Made by a program: the position numbers and the translations under genes. Below, one piece after another: positions 51,238 through 61,970 of a DNA stretch of 64,000 bases (its first letter is position 1; each line of letters starts with the position of its first letter). A model generated the notes under the pieces. The model searched no databases. It was not told the DNA's origin and saw only the letters and a list, made by a program, of their open reading frames with translations. Source of the DNA: Candidatus Pantoea bituminis (GTDB lineage Bacteria > Pseudomonadota > Gammaproteobacteria > Enterobacterales > Enterobacteriaceae); NCBI RefSeq assembly GCF_018842675.1, contig NZ_JAGTWO010000004.1:3658001-3722000 (forward strand), read 5' to 3'.

Positions 51238-51558
51238 ATGCGTGAACTGACTTTAAAAGAAGTCGAGATCATCTCTGGCGCGGGCAACTTTGCAGACAAA
51301 TCCAGCGGTGGAACCATCTCCAGTGGCTACAACGGCGGCAAAAGGGGTGGCGCGCCAAAAAGTTGCGCTAACGACGTCGGCGCAGGCGCTATCATAGGAT
51401 TAATCGGTGGTATTCCTGGCGGCCCGGCGGGAATGGCAATGGGTGCTACTGCGGGCGCACTGGGTGCGTCTTTAGGGTGCAATAATAGCCCGTACGGTGG
51501 CAACAAAAATAATAATAGTAATAACAACAGCGGGATTGGCGGACAATGTTCCTGGTAA
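51238..51558 (+). CDS. Class II microcin-like precursor peptide
   Basis: A 106-residue protein with a leader of the double-glycine type: MRELTLKEVEIISGA followed by G16. This closely resembles leaders of class II microcins such as MccL, MccV and MccE492, which are cut after GA or GG by a CvaB-type peptidase/ABC exporter. The predicted mature peptide is about 91 residues: a Gly/Ser-rich start, a hydrophobic glycine-zipper core (about residues 47-80, e.g. GLIGGIPGGPAGMAMGA), then a very Asn/Gly-rich tail ending GGQCSW. Cysteines at 43, 81 and 104. Strong AAGGAAA ribosome site. No exporter or integrase is nearby, so secretion would need proteins encoded elsewhere. The function is predicted, not shown. 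Confidence 0.8.
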   Translation: MRELTLKEVEIISGAGNFADKSSGGTISSGYNGGKRGGAPKSCANDVGAGAIIGLIGGIPGGPAGMAMGATAGALGASLGCNNSPYGGNKNNNSNNNSGIGGQCSW

Positions 51559-51581
51559 CGTTTGAATAAGCCGTTGCGGTG

Positions 51582-51809
51582 ATGAAAATGCGCTTAAACG
51601 ATCCACGCACCCGTAGAACAATAATCAGTCTGCTTTCATTATTTATAGCAATGCATATTGCTTATAACACCAGCTTATGTCGTTTTTCAGTTACAAAAAA
51701 CCCTTACGATCTTTTAATGTGGTTTTTTATGATTGTTGGCGTTTATAGCTTTTTTGCTGCAATTTTCCGCGCACTTGATTGGTATAACGGAAAATCAAGG
51801 CAACCTTAA
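51582..51809 (+). CDS. Probable microcin immunity protein
   Basis: A 75-residue basic protein starting 23 bases after the microcin-like gene on the same strand (a GTG one codon earlier is also possible). It has two predicted membrane helices, about residues 15-32 (ISLLSLFIAMHIAYNTSL) and 44-65 (LLMWFFMIVGVYSFFAAIFR), with charged ends. Size, topology and position match immunity proteins of class II microcins, for example Cvi of microcin V. I recognise no specific family; immunity is inferred from context. A terminator follows. Confidence 0.65.
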   Translation: MKMRLNDPRTRRTIISLLSLFIAMHIAYNTSLCRFSVTKNPYDLLMWFFMIVGVYSFFAAIFRALDWYNGKSRQP

Positions 51810-51816
51810 TAAATCA

Positions 51817-51839
51817 GGCAGCGCTGTGCTGCCTTTTTT
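51817..51839 (+). terminator. Terminator closing the microcin-like operon
   Basis: GGCAGC, loop GCTGT, GCTGCC followed by T6, 7 bases after the stop of the immunity candidate. Confidence 0.9.
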
Positions 51840-52193
51840 CAAGGTCTGAAACATCAATAACATTGATAATTGCCGAGTTAAAAAAACTAAAAATTTCAGT
51901 GTCGATAAAATTTTACGCTTTGTATTTTAGTTATTAACTCAAATTTCAACGGTTCTACCCTTTCTTCTCTTCAACATATAAAACCCCGTTATAGATTTAT
52001 TATTAATAATCTTAAAAATCATTAAGTTACAAAATCACCTTGCCACCAGGCATAGTCCTAATCTGCTTATTTTTACCGTTTTCGGATGGACGTCGCTGCT
52101 AAAAAAGACCATCTTTTAATCAACAACAGCAGGACGCTGTTTACCCGGCCGCGAACAAAACAATTACAACAGCTCTCGCATCAGGACCTATTT
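51840..52193. other. AT-rich non-coding stretch between microcin pair and esterase
   Basis: About 350 bases, visibly richer in A and T than the surrounding core genes, with no convincing ORF. The upstream flank of the microcin pair (50990-51180) is similar. The composition suggests that the pair and its flanks were acquired together. The promoter of the downstream esterase should lie here; AGGACC is its likely ribosome site. Confidence 0.5.
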
Positions 52194-53066
52194 ATGAACA
52201 CAGAAATTATTAATATCTGGCCGCAAGGTGATGCGCCAGGTGCGAGCGACTCGCGCGCTCAGCCTCAGATTGTTGATATGGCGAAGCCGTATGAACCTTT
52301 TGATCGTGCCGCTTCGGGCGTGCGCTGTCCAGAAATGGCCATTTGGCATCCGATTGAGTCCAACGGCATTACATTGCTTGTTGCGCCCGGTGGTGGTTAT
52401 CACCGCGTAATGATTGATCGTGAAGGCAGCGCGCTTGCCACTTTTTTCACTTCCATGGGCTATACGCTGGCGGTCATGACGTATCGCCTGCCCTACGATG
52501 GGCATCATGAAGGCCCGGATGCACCGCTGGCAGATGCGCAGCGTGCGGTACGCGTATTGCGTGAACGTGCGCAGCGCGGCTTGAACGGTAAATATATCGT
52601 GATGATGGGTTTTTCAGCGGGAGGTCACGTAGCTGCCAGCTTGGGCACACGTTTCGCGGAAAAGCTTTATCCGGTGCAGGACAACGCTGAAAACCACTCG
52701 CCGCGCCCAGATGCCATGGTGCTGGTGTATCCGGTAATCAGTATGCGTGAAGGATTGGCTCATGAAGGCTCTCGTACTCGCCTGCTTGGTGCCTGGCCAG
52801 ATCAGCAAACCATTGATGCTTATTCAATGGAAACACGCGTCCATGCGCAAGTCCCGCCGACGTTATTGATCCACGCTGCTGATGACGAATCGGTATCGGT
52901 CAATAACAGCATGGTGTTCTTTAGCGCATTACGGGAACACAACGTTCCAACAGAAGTGCATTTCTATCAGAAAGGCGGACACGGCTTTGGTATCCGAGGT
53001 GTGGCAGATTTGCCCCTCGCCAGTTGGCCAATGTTAGTGACCGAATGGCTCAGGGCAAAAACCTGA
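52194..53066 (+). CDS. Acetyl-esterase-like alpha/beta hydrolase
   Basis: A 290-residue alpha/beta hydrolase of the acetyl-xylan esterase / BD-FAE-like group (COG0657 type). Oxyanion motif VAPGGGYHRV at 63-72, nucleophile elbow GFSAGGH with Ser141, acidic residue in HAADDES (Asp230 or 231) and catalytic His263 in KGGHGFG complete the triad. No signal peptide is evident, so it is probably cytosolic and deacetylates imported sugars or oligosaccharides; the substrate is unknown. An upstream in-frame ATG at 52086 exists, but the start at 52194 has a ribosome site. Its stop lies 4 bases from the convergent yhjJ. Confidence 0.82.
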   Translation: MNTEIINIWPQGDAPGASDSRAQPQIVDMAKPYEPFDRAASGVRCPEMAIWHPIESNGITLLVAPGGGYHRVMIDREGSALATFFTSMGYTLAVMTYRLPYDGHHEGPDAPLADAQRAVRVLRERAQRGLNGKYIVMMGFSAGGHVAASLGTRFAEKLYPVQDNAENHSPRPDAMVLVYPVISMREGLAHEGSRTRLLGAWPDQQTIDAYSMETRVHAQVPPTLLIHAADDESVSVNNSMVFFSALREHNVPTEVHFYQKGGHGFGIRGVADLPLASWPMLVTEWLRAKT

Positions 53067-53070
53067 GTCG

Positions 53071-54587
53071 TTAAGAAGCCGGCGGCGCAACGTCGCTGGC
53101 GCTACCATCCGGTTGGCTAGTGCTGCTGTCCGGCTGGCTGGCATCGCTGCTGGTTGCAGGCGCTGCCGGCGGAGCCATCACCTTATCCCAGTCGCTTTGC
53201 AACATTTTCACGTTGGTTTCCGCTTCGCCTTCCGGCTGAATCAACACCATCATCAATTCCTGACTGAGTTGCTGACGCAGTTCCTGATTCAGCTGCTCGC
53301 GCGTTAATCCAGCCAAAAAGCCTGACGCAGTTTTTGATATTGTTCAGGCGCAATATCCACCACGGAATTTTGCTGCGAACGCAGACGCTGACTGATTAAC
53401 ACGTCAGTATCGGTGCGGGCATAGGTGGTAAACAGTTTGTTCAGCTCCAACAGTTTTTGCGCCATCAGCGCATCAAACTCTTCCTGCGGTAAACCTTTAT
53501 CACGCACTTTCGCCAGCTCACGCGCCACCAGATTCATATTCTGGGACAGCGTGTCGTTGCGCGCATCCATGTTGATTGAGCATTGCGCACGTTGGTATAG
53601 CACACGGCAATCGAAACCAACCTGTACGCCCTGCGCTTTGCTGTCGCTTAGCGCACGCTGCACATGCCAGAACAACGCTTCACGTGCCAGATCGCCTTGC
53701 CAGTAACGCTGCAAATTTTGCGAATCACGAATCGGCTGCCATGGCGTATCCCACACCAGCGACAGGCGATCCTGGCTCATCTTGCCATTGACCAGATTCA
53801 CCGGCTCATGCGGCAACGGAGAAAGCGTCGGCAACGGCGCAGGCGCATCGCGCTTGCCTTTTAGCGGTGAGAAAGCTTTATTGATCTGTTCCGACAGACT
53901 GCGGCTGTCGACGTTGCCAACCACATAGAGCGTCATTGCATCGGGTGTATACCATTGACGATAAAAGGTTTCCAGCTGAGCCAAATCCACCGGCGCGCGT
54001 GGCTGCTCGGCGGGGTCATGTGCCAGTAGCGCCGACCCTTTCAGACGAAAGCGCCACCAGACATCCTGGGTGTTTGCTGGCCAGGTCGCAATAGGATCGG
54101 AAGCGGAAAGCGCGGTGTTAACCACTTGATCGGTAATGGCCATATTACCTGCCGTTGCCGCCAACCAGTTCAATGCTTCTTTCAACAATTCTGGCCGGTT
54201 ATTGGGCAGGCTAAGGTTAAATTGGGTGTAATCATAAGATGCGATGACCGGCGGGAGCGGATGCTGCGGGTCCATCGCTTGCTGCCATAAGGTGCGTTGT
54301 TGATTAGTGTCGAGCGCAGTGTTGTGCACCATGGCAAGGCGCGGCAGCAGATGACTGAAACCTGCCTGTTGCGTCCCTTCCACCAGCGAACCGGTGTTTA
54401 CCACCATACGCAGTTCAATGCGATCGCTGGGGCGTTGTGGTGTCGCCAGCAACTGCCAGTTGAAACCGTTATCCAGTTTCCCTTCCTGCCAGGCAGGATC
54501 GGGTTGCAGCGTTTCTGCTTGTACACCATAGCTGGTTGCCGCCAGCACTAATCCACCAACTAAAAGCCGAATTCTGGTGCCCTGCAT
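53071..54587 (-). CDS. yhjJ: YhjJ, periplasmic M16-peptidase homologue, frameshifted
   Basis: Protein of about 505 residues with a signal peptide (MQGTRIRLLVGGLVLAATSY then GVQA) and two M16-like domains. The canonical zinc motif HxxEH is not found where expected: the region reads GFSHLLPRLAMVHN, so it is probably non-catalytic, as in E. coli YhjJ. The C-terminus is low-complexity Pro/Ser/Asp-rich (PPAAPATSSDASQPDSS). The frame breaks at the A5 run 53315-53319; one more base gives LRQAFLAGLTREQLNQELRQ. It lies between kdgK and dctA as in E. coli, apart from the inserted genes. Confidence 0.85.
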
Positions 54588-54762
54588 GTGAACCCCTACT
54601 CAAACAATTCAAAAAATCGTTATCACTGGCGCATACTGCCGCTGTTATTAACGAACCGGCAGGCGCCGGACCGCGCTGTTATCCAACAACAAAGTCTTTG
54701 ACCACAGGAAGGTCATGATGTCGCGCAACGAAGTGAAAAACATTAACTGGGGTTCATTATCC

Positions 54763-54799
54763 AAATGCCCGCTGTCAGGGCAAGCGACAGCGGGCATTT
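54763..54799 (-). terminator. Long hairpin after dctA
   Basis: Perfect 14-bp inverted repeat AAATGCCCGCTGTC / GACAGCGGGCATTT with a 9-nt loop, 27 bases after the dctA stop. There is no long U-tract, but the stem ends in ATTT; a probable transcript terminus or 3'-end stabiliser. Confidence 0.6.
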
Positions 54800-54825
54800 G
54801 TGGGGATTTAAATGGAAATCAGTGA

Positions 54826-56112
54826 TTAAACAGAGGATTCAGACGTTTTTTTCGTCTTATTGCTACCTGAAAGTGTCTCCTTCAGCTGGTTTTCATCCAG
54901 CTGACCTACCCACTTCGCGACTACCACCGTTGCCACACCGTTGCCGACCAAATTGGTCAGCGCACGCGCTTCGGACATAAAGCGGTCAATACCGAGAATC
55001 AACGCCAGGCCTGCTACCGGTAAATGCCCCACCGCTGAAAGCGTCGCTGCCAGCACAATAAATCCGCTGCCCGTTACGCCCGCCGCTCCTTTTGAGGAGA
55101 GCAGCAATACCACCAGCAAGGTGATTTGGTGGAAAATATCCATGTGCGCATTGGTTGCTTGCGCGATAAATACCGCCGCCATGGTGAGATAAATAGAGGT
55201 GCCATCAAGGTTAAACGAGTAACCCGTTGGAATAACCAGCCCCACTACCGATTTCTTGCATCCGAGACGTTCCATCTTATCCAACATGCGCGGCAGCGCT
55301 GATTCGGAAGAAGACGTGCCCAGCACAATCAACAACTCTTCTTTGATATAGGCGATGAACTTGAAGATGTTAAAGCCCACTACGCGCGCAATTAGCCCTA
55401 AAACTATCACCACGAACAGAACACAGGTGATATAGAAGCAGACGATCAACTGACCAAGCTGGACCAGCGAGCCAACGCCATATTTACCAATGGTGAAGGC
55501 CATCGCACCGAAAGCACCGATTGGCGCAAGGCGCATAATCATATTGATAATGCCGAAGATCACACCCGAGAAGCTTTCGATAACGTTGAAAATCAGCGTA
55601 CCGGCGTTGCCCATACGATGTAGCGCAAAACCGAACAGCACGGCAAACAGCAGCACCTGTAAAATATTGCCGCCAGCAAACGCACCGATCACGCTATTAG
55701 GAATCACATCCAATAAGAAGGCGACGATACCTTGCTGCTCAGCCTGCTGCGCATAAACCGCCACGGCTTTGGCATCCAGCGTGGCCGGATCAACATTCAT
55801 TCCTGCACCTGGCTGAACCACGTTGACCACGATCAGCCCGATAATCAGCGCAATGGTACTGACGATCTCAAAATAGAGCAGCGCGACTGCGCCAGTCCGT
55901 CCAACTGCTTTCATGCTTTCCATGCCAGCAATGCCGGTCACTACCGTACAAAAGATTACGGGAGCGATGATCATCTTGATCAGTTTTACGAAGCCATCAC
56001 CCAACGGCTTCATCTGAGTACCTAACTCGGGATAAAAATGACCCATCAAAACGCCGATGCCGATGGCAACCAGCACCTGGAAGTAAAGGCTTTTAAATAG
56101 CGAGGTTTTCAT
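54826..56112 (-). CDS. dctA: DctA, C4-dicarboxylate:H+ symporter
   Basis: DAACS-family transporter of 428 residues for aerobic uptake of succinate, fumarate, malate and aspartate. Signature stretches: [20 protein letters not shown] at residues 26-45, [15 protein letters not shown] near 50, [17 protein letters not shown] near 272, [20 protein letters not shown] near 300 and [19 protein letters not shown] near 380. In E. coli it is induced by DcuS-DcuR and cAMP-CRP; I see no clear operator here. Confidence 0.96.
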   Translation of the reverse strand: MKTSLFKSLYFQVLVAIGIGVLMGHFYPELGTQMKPLGDGFVKLIKMIIAPVIFCTVVTGIAGMESMKAVGRTGAVALLYFEIVSTIALIIGLIVVNVVQPGAGMNVDPATLDAKAVAVYAQQAEQQGIVAFLLDVIPNSVIGAFAGGNILQVLLFAVLFGFALHRMGNAGTLIFNVIESFSGVIFGIINMIMRLAPIGAFGAMAFTIGKYGVGSLVQLGQLIVCFYITCVLFVVIVLGLIARVVGFNIFKFIAYIKEELLIVLGTSSSESALPRMLDKMERLGCKKSVVGLVIPTGYSFNLDGTSIYLTMAAVFIAQATNAHMDIFHQITLLVVLLLSSKGAAGVTGSGFIVLAATLSAVGHLPVAGLALILGIDRFMSEARALTNLVGNGVATVVVAKWVGQLDENQLKETLSGSNKTKKTSESSV

Positions 56113-56341
56113 AAACAGGAGTCCACTAGCGACAGAAATGACGATATTGTCGTATTCGTTATCATGACCGTCAGGCTGGAAAAACCAGACATCAACCGGT
56201 AGCCGAAAAATAACACTCTGTTTACGTGATTAATACAGGCTGACAAAGCCCAGGGAAATGATACAGACATAATTCTGAACTGAAACGCTTCAGCTGCGAC
56301 TTTTGTAACTAAAATTCTCGCAAAATCAATGTATCAGGTGA

Positions 56342-58348
56342 TTATTCTGTTCGTGACGGTTTCACAATCCATTGTTGATTGAAACGTGTCAGATTCACAG
56401 CTTCAGAGTAGAGGTAGCCTTGACCAATATGAATACCGCGCGCCAGTAGCCAGTCGCGCTGCTCATTCGTTTCAACACCCTCAGCAATGACATCCAGATT
56501 AATGATCTCCGCGATTGCCGCCACAATACGTACCATGGTGTCATCATCGGGCAAAGCTGAGACAAAACTGCGGTCCATCTTCAGTTTATTCACAGGCAGG
56601 GCTTTGAACTGATGCAGGTAATTCAGATTGGAATAGCCCATGCCAAAATCATCCAGCGCTACGGCCACGCCGGTTTGCTGAAGCATTCGCAATAGCGAAA
56701 TCGCCTGTTCTGCATCGCCAATCTGTGCCGTTTCGGTAATCTCCACCACAAAAGTGCCGGGCGCAATACGATGGCGCTCTAACAGCGACTGGAGATGCGT
56801 CACCATGCTGGCATCACGCAGTTGCACGGCTGAAATGTTCACGCTGAGTGGAATCATCACGCCATGCTTTTGCCAACCCGCCAGAATGCGGCAGGCTTCT
56901 TCGAATACCCAACGGCCAATGGCGGAGATCACGCCAATCTCTTCGGCGCTGGCAATAAATTCTTCCGACAATCCGTAGCTGCCATCCGGTTGGCGCATGC
57001 GCAGTAGCGCTTCCGCACCTGCCAATTCACCGGTTTGCATGTTGATTTGCGGCTGAAGGTAGAGCGCAAACTGCTCGTCATGCAGGCCCTGCAAAATATC
57101 GTGCTCTTGGGTTAAACGCTTTTGCGCCCGCTCCGTTAAGGCAGCATCAAAGAACAGGATTTGGTTTTTGCCTTGATGGCGTGCCGACATCATTGCCGAG
57201 GTCGCGCGGTCCAGCAGTTCATTGGCGCCCAACGGCTCATCATCGCGTAATGCCAATCCGATACTGGCATTGGGGCGTAATTGCAGCTGCTGCAAATTCA
57301 CCGGCTGATTAAGTCGGATGATCAGGTTGCGCGCCAGTCGTATCGCCCGGAACGGATTATTGGCGCGCTTCATGAGCAGCGCAAAATCACTGGGGCCGGT
57401 TTGCGCCAGTAAGGTGTGATCGTCGAGTGTGCTGCGTATTTTCTCCACCAGCGTCAGCATCAGCGTGTCGCGCTGTTCATCACTCAACACGCCGTTGGCT
57501 TCCTGTAGCGTTTCTACGCGGATCACCATCAAACCAAACGGTCGACAAGGATGACGCATGTGTTGATCAACCAGGGCGAGAAACAGGGTGCGATTCGGTA
57601 AATCAGTCACGGCAAAGTGGGTCGTCAGGCGACTCATTTCATCATGCACTGACTCCAGCACCTGCTGATTGCGATTGTAACTGCGGATCAGCATGCCTAT
57701 TTCATCATCGCGATGTCCCTGCGGCAGCGTCAGCTTGTGCGCCAGAATAGATTGCGGCGGCAGTTCCTGTAGCTCGCGGGAGATATTCCGCAGAGGATGA
57801 ATGATTAAACGGTTGATACACCAGCTGATCGCTACCGAAAGAATCAGCGCCAGCAGCAAATAGGTGATGATCATGGTCGAGAGCGTGCTGAGAATAAATT
57901 GATACACGCGCGAGGAGTTCGCTTGCAACACCAGATACGCCAGCGGTTTAGGCGAACCGGTATTTTCAACGGAATAGAGCGGCAGTGTAATTTGCACCGG
58001 CAGTTCAAACAGGCGCGCCACTAAGCGCGGCACCGGTTTTTCGGGTTCGAAATCCGCATGCAGCGCCTGAAAAGCGTTGGGTAATACCACATCCGCGCGG
58101 GATAAAATCCCGGCAGGTTTCAGCGAATGTAAAATGTGTTCAGCTTGCGGTATATCGGCTCGCAGTACCGCTTCCGACAGCGGCTGACGCACGCTATGCG
58201 CAATCGTTTCCATTTGCTGGGCGTAGTCAATCCTGCGCTGCTGCACAAAATGAAACAGTTGAATGACGATAAAAATGCTGACCGTGATAACGGCAACCAG
58301 CGAAACTGTCGCCATCTGCTTTATCGTAAGTGACCGACTTACCCGCAA
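56342..58348 (-). CDS. pdeK: PdeK (YhjK), HAMP-GGDEF-EAL phosphodiesterase
   Basis: Membrane protein of 668 residues: helix at 12-33, periplasmic region, helix near 158-180, HAMP near 180-235, degenerate GGDEF domain and EAL domain. At the GGDEF position the sequence reads TGPSDFALLM, so cyclase activity is unlikely. The EAL domain keeps AGAEALLRMR, SVNISAVQLR, ALDDFGMGYSNLNYL and VIAEGVETNEQRDW, consistent with an active phosphodiesterase. It lies upstream of dctA and downstream of bcsC, as in E. coli, and is linked by position to cellulose control. Confidence 0.9.
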   Translation of the reverse strand: MRVSRSLTIKQMATVSLVAVITVSIFIVIQLFHFVQQRRIDYAQQMETIAHSVRQPLSEAVLRADIPQAEHILHSLKPAGILSRADVVLPNAFQALHADFEPEKPVPRLVARLFELPVQITLPLYSVENTGSPKPLAYLVLQANSSRVYQFILSTLSTMIITYLLLALILSVAISWCINRLIIHPLRNISRELQELPPQSILAHKLTLPQGHRDDEIGMLIRSYNRNQQVLESVHDEMSRLTTHFAVTDLPNRTLFLALVDQHMRHPCRPFGLMVIRVETLQEANGVLSDEQRDTLMLTLVEKIRSTLDDHTLLAQTGPSDFALLMKRANNPFRAIRLARNLIIRLNQPVNLQQLQLRPNASIGLALRDDEPLGANELLDRATSAMMSARHQGKNQILFFDAALTERAQKRLTQEHDILQGLHDEQFALYLQPQINMQTGELAGAEALLRMRQPDGSYGLSEEFIASAEEIGVISAIGRWVFEEACRILAGWQKHGVMIPLSVNISAVQLRDASMVTHLQSLLERHRIAPGTFVVEITETAQIGDAEQAISLLRMLQQTGVAVALDDFGMGYSNLNYLHQFKALPVNKLKMDRSFVSALPDDDTMVRIVAAIAEIINLDVIAEGVETNEQRDWLLARGIHIGQGYLYSEAVNLTRFNQQWIVKPSRTE

Positions 58349-58495
58349 AAATTCTCTCCCGACTACAAAAAAGCTCAGATATCAGACAGGAAAATGCGCA
58401 GCAAGTATATCCCAACGCAATGTTTTTTTGATGCTTATGCGGCAAGTCGACGCAGAATCAGACCAGCGCGCCAGATTCTCCTCAGGCAAGGTGCG

Positions 58496-61400
58496 CTATT
58501 TAAAATCGGCATAAGGCACCAACGCCTGCGGTGGCATCGCCAGATCGCCTTGCCATCCTGCGGCTGAATAACGCAGATAAATCAAACCGTGGCTTGGCGT
58601 GTAATCTTCAGCTTGCTGGATATCAATGCCCGCGCCAATAAACCAGTTTGCGGTCACGCGTCGCTCTAGCAGCGCCTGCAAAGTGTAACCGATACCGCGA
58701 CTGGTGCTGCTTTCTGACAGGGGATTCGAGGCCAGCATAAAGCCCGGATTCAGCGGATAGCGCCGCTGCGCATCGCGATGAGATTGCGACCATGAAGCTG
58801 AACCGCCGAGTTCATACGACCAGTTTTCCATGCGCTGCCACCAGCTCACCGGCAGCGAGAAGAGAGGTAGCGCTGCGGGCTGTAATAACCGCCCTGACCA
58901 AAGCTGTAACCGCTGAGATCCTTCTGGTAATGCCACAGCATGCTGTTCAATCCGACGGTAGCGCGGCGATTGTCTTCATTAATCAGCTTGTAGTAATAGC
59001 CGCCCATTACACGTTCGCGGCTATTATCCGCAACGTTTTCACCGCTAATCTGGTGCGCGCTGACATCGCCCCATATGCCTTGTGCGCCGCCGCGATCGTA
59101 ACTCAACCCCATTCCCCGCCGGTGGCGACCACGCCGCCAACGGTTTTTCCGCCCTGCGCCGAGGGATCACGCGTACCCGCAAAAGCCAGTAACGAACTGG
59201 AGATGGGACGCCGTGAGGCATTGATAACAATGCCAACCTCTTTCAGATCGGTTTTCCAGCTGATGCCGCCGACCCAATTTGTCACCGCAAAGCCCAGCGG
59301 CGTGGTGCCAACATCCGCTGACCAGCGATCACTCTTCCAACCGATGCCGACAGCCGTGCCTTCGTCGCGTTGGGTAAAGTCTCGGCTACAGCCGCCAGAG
59401 TTGGCGTCATTACAACTGCCGAAAAGGGCGTCATGCGTACCGTTCGCGTGAGCAAAGCTCCCCGCCGAGAGCTGTACATGATCGAGCCGGACAAAAGTGC
59501 GTCCTGCTGCCAGCGGCGTGTCGGCCTGCAACAAGGTGGTGTGCGCGGTGAAATCAGAAAGTCCGCCGCTGCCTTTATTACGTGAATAATCCTGTTCCAG
59601 CGTCAGCGTCGTCTCTTGCTGACGATAAAGATCGGCGGCATCGCGGCGAATGCTGCGTTTTAGCCAGTCATCCTGCAATTCATTGCGCGTTAACGCCGTT
59701 AAGCTCTCGCTATTTTCCGGCCGTGTTGCCGTGATGCCGCTGGCGACCATCGCGTCACGATAATCATTAAGCGCCGCCGTGGACTGCTGCTGCGTCAGTT
59801 CAACGCGTGCCGCATCGCGGTAAATCAACGCCTTATCGGGTGAAGGCGGATCAGAAGCCACGCGAAGCTTTAGCGCCTGAAGCAACTGCTGCGCGCGTGT
59901 TGTTTCGCCCACCTGCTGCCAGGCCAGCGCGATACGACGTTCGCTGTTACTGGTTTGCCGTTCAGTAGAAGGCAGTTTTTGCAACGCCTTGTACGCTTCC
60001 GACTTATGTTTTAAAGCAATTAGCGCGTCGATACGGCCTAATCTGGCATCGCTGTTATCCGGTTCTTTTATTAAAACTTTTTGATAGGTATCCAGCGCCT
60101 GTCGCGCATCGCCTCGCTCCAACGCCCAATCCGCTAACAGCATGTCGCGGCGCGTTGATACAGGCTGCTGAAGCAGCAAAGCCGTTGCGGCCTCTTCCTG
60201 GCCCTTTTCACGCAGCGCACGCGCCTCAGCCAGCAGCTTGTCCTGCATCAACCGAGCCGCCAACGCCCGCATATTATCGTCCCATTTTGCCGACGGCAGC
60301 CGGTGCATGGTGGAAAGCGCGGCATCGCCATCGTCATGGCTGGAAAGATAAAGCGCAGCGGCATAATGAGCAGTCACATCGTCAGGATGATGATTCAGCA
60401 GCGCGTGCATGATGCCATCGCCCTGCTTCTTCTCGCCGCCGTTGTGCAGCGCACCCGCAAGGCGATAGTTAAGCCAGACATCATTCGGGGTTAACTGTGC
60501 CGCCTGTTGATACTTCACCGCAGCCTGCGCCCAATGGGTTTGCTGCGCCAGCGCATCACCTTCTGCACGCAAGGTATCGCTATGTAAATCACGTAATGTT
60601 TCTGCTAATGCAGGCTGCTGCGCGGCGGGCAGGCTACTCATATATTGCAGCGCACGTGCCGGAGATTCGCTTTGATAAAGCCCAATCAAGCGACGAATGG
60701 TGGTGATATTGCTACGATCACGCGTCAACGCCTGCTGCCAAAGCTGCTCTGCTTTCTGGCTATTTTTACGCGCCAGCGCCACGTCACCGAGGCCAATCAG
60801 CGCATAACTGTCGCGATCATCAAGCGCCTGCGCCGTACGATAGTACTGCTCTGCCCTGTCGATATCCTGTTTTGCCAGCGCCTGATCGCCGTTCTCAATC
60901 GCCAGCCAGTAGCGGTTGGTTTGCAGCAGCGATTGCCATTTGCCAAGCTGTGTACTTTGCTGCCCAGCTTTTACTGCGCGTTCCAGCCAGCTGATTGCGC
61001 TGGCACGATGATTGACTCGCGCCTGTGCCTGACCCATTGCACCCAGCAATTCGGCATCGTCGGGATGCGCTTTGATCGCTGCCGTCAGCGAGGGAATAGC
61101 ATTCGCGCCGCCGCCAGCCTCGACTAATGCCAAACCACGTACGCGCTGGCGATAAGCGGGATCGGCCAGCAACGTTTGCTGGCGCGTAAGCTCTTCTTCA
61201 CCTTGCCGCTGCTCGTCCCCGCTGTTGAAGAGACTGAGATAGTGTTGCAATGCAGCCACGCTGCTGTCGCTGACAGGCTGATTACGGATTTGCGTCAGCC
61301 ACAGCTCTGCTGCGGCCACGCGACCTTCATTGATGTTGGCAAGACGACGCAGTTGCGTCACCGCTTCAGCAGGCTGTTGGTGTTCAAACGCCATGCGTGC

Positions 61401-61970
61401 CAACTGCAGTTCAACGCTGATGTTGCCCGGATAACGCTTTTCCAGCGCCTGCAACTGTTGGTATGCCGTCATTTCATTGCTGGGTAAGCGCGCCACCAAA
61501 CGCCAATATTCCAGTGCCATACTGACATCAGGAAAAATCCCGGCAAATTGCGCATCGTAAGCGGCTTTGGCTTCTGCCAGCCTTCCCGACGCCGCCAACA
61601 AGCGTGCTTCCTGCAATTTTTGCCGCCCCTCGCCTGACATCATCTTCAGTCCCGCCGCCGACTCACGTGCGGCTTCAGAATCTGGCGCGACATGACGCAG
61701 TTGCGCCATCAGGCTCTGCGCCTGCGTCAAATCGCCCTGATGCAGTGACACGCGCAGGCGTGCCGCCAGCACCTGCGGATTTTCAGGGTCGATTTTTTCC
61801 AGTCGATAGAGCGATTGCTGAACTAAGTCGTACTTGTTGATCGATTCACCGGTGCGAATCTGCGTAAGCAACCACGCCACCGGCGAAACCTGTGGGCCCG
61901 AAGCCTGGGCGGTTAACGCGCCCAGCAATCCGCTCAGCAGCAGGCTCAGACGAATATTATTCATCATCAT
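58496..61970 (-). CDS. bcsC: BcsC, cellulose export subunit, two frameshifts
   Basis: Periplasmic TPR scaffold plus outer membrane porin for cellulose export, about 1158 residues after repair. It starts with a signal peptide (MMMNNIRLSLLLSGLLGALT), continues with TPR repeats (for example AEQYYRTAQALDDRDSYALI and WQQALTRDRSNITTIRRLIG) and ends in a beta-barrel domain (GLIYLRYSAAGWQGDLAMPP). The frame breaks in the barrel at the C-runs near 59107-59117 (one base missing, restoring GLSYDRGGAQGIWGD) and at the AA at 58860-58861 (one base missing, restoring YLSFSLPVSWWQRM). Its start overlaps the bcsB end by 14 bases. Confidence 0.92.

Noticed and set aside
56342..58348. PdeK as a bifunctional cyclase/phosphodiesterase
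   Set aside because: The GGDEF position reads GPSDF, which lacks the catalytic signature, whereas the EAL residues are intact.
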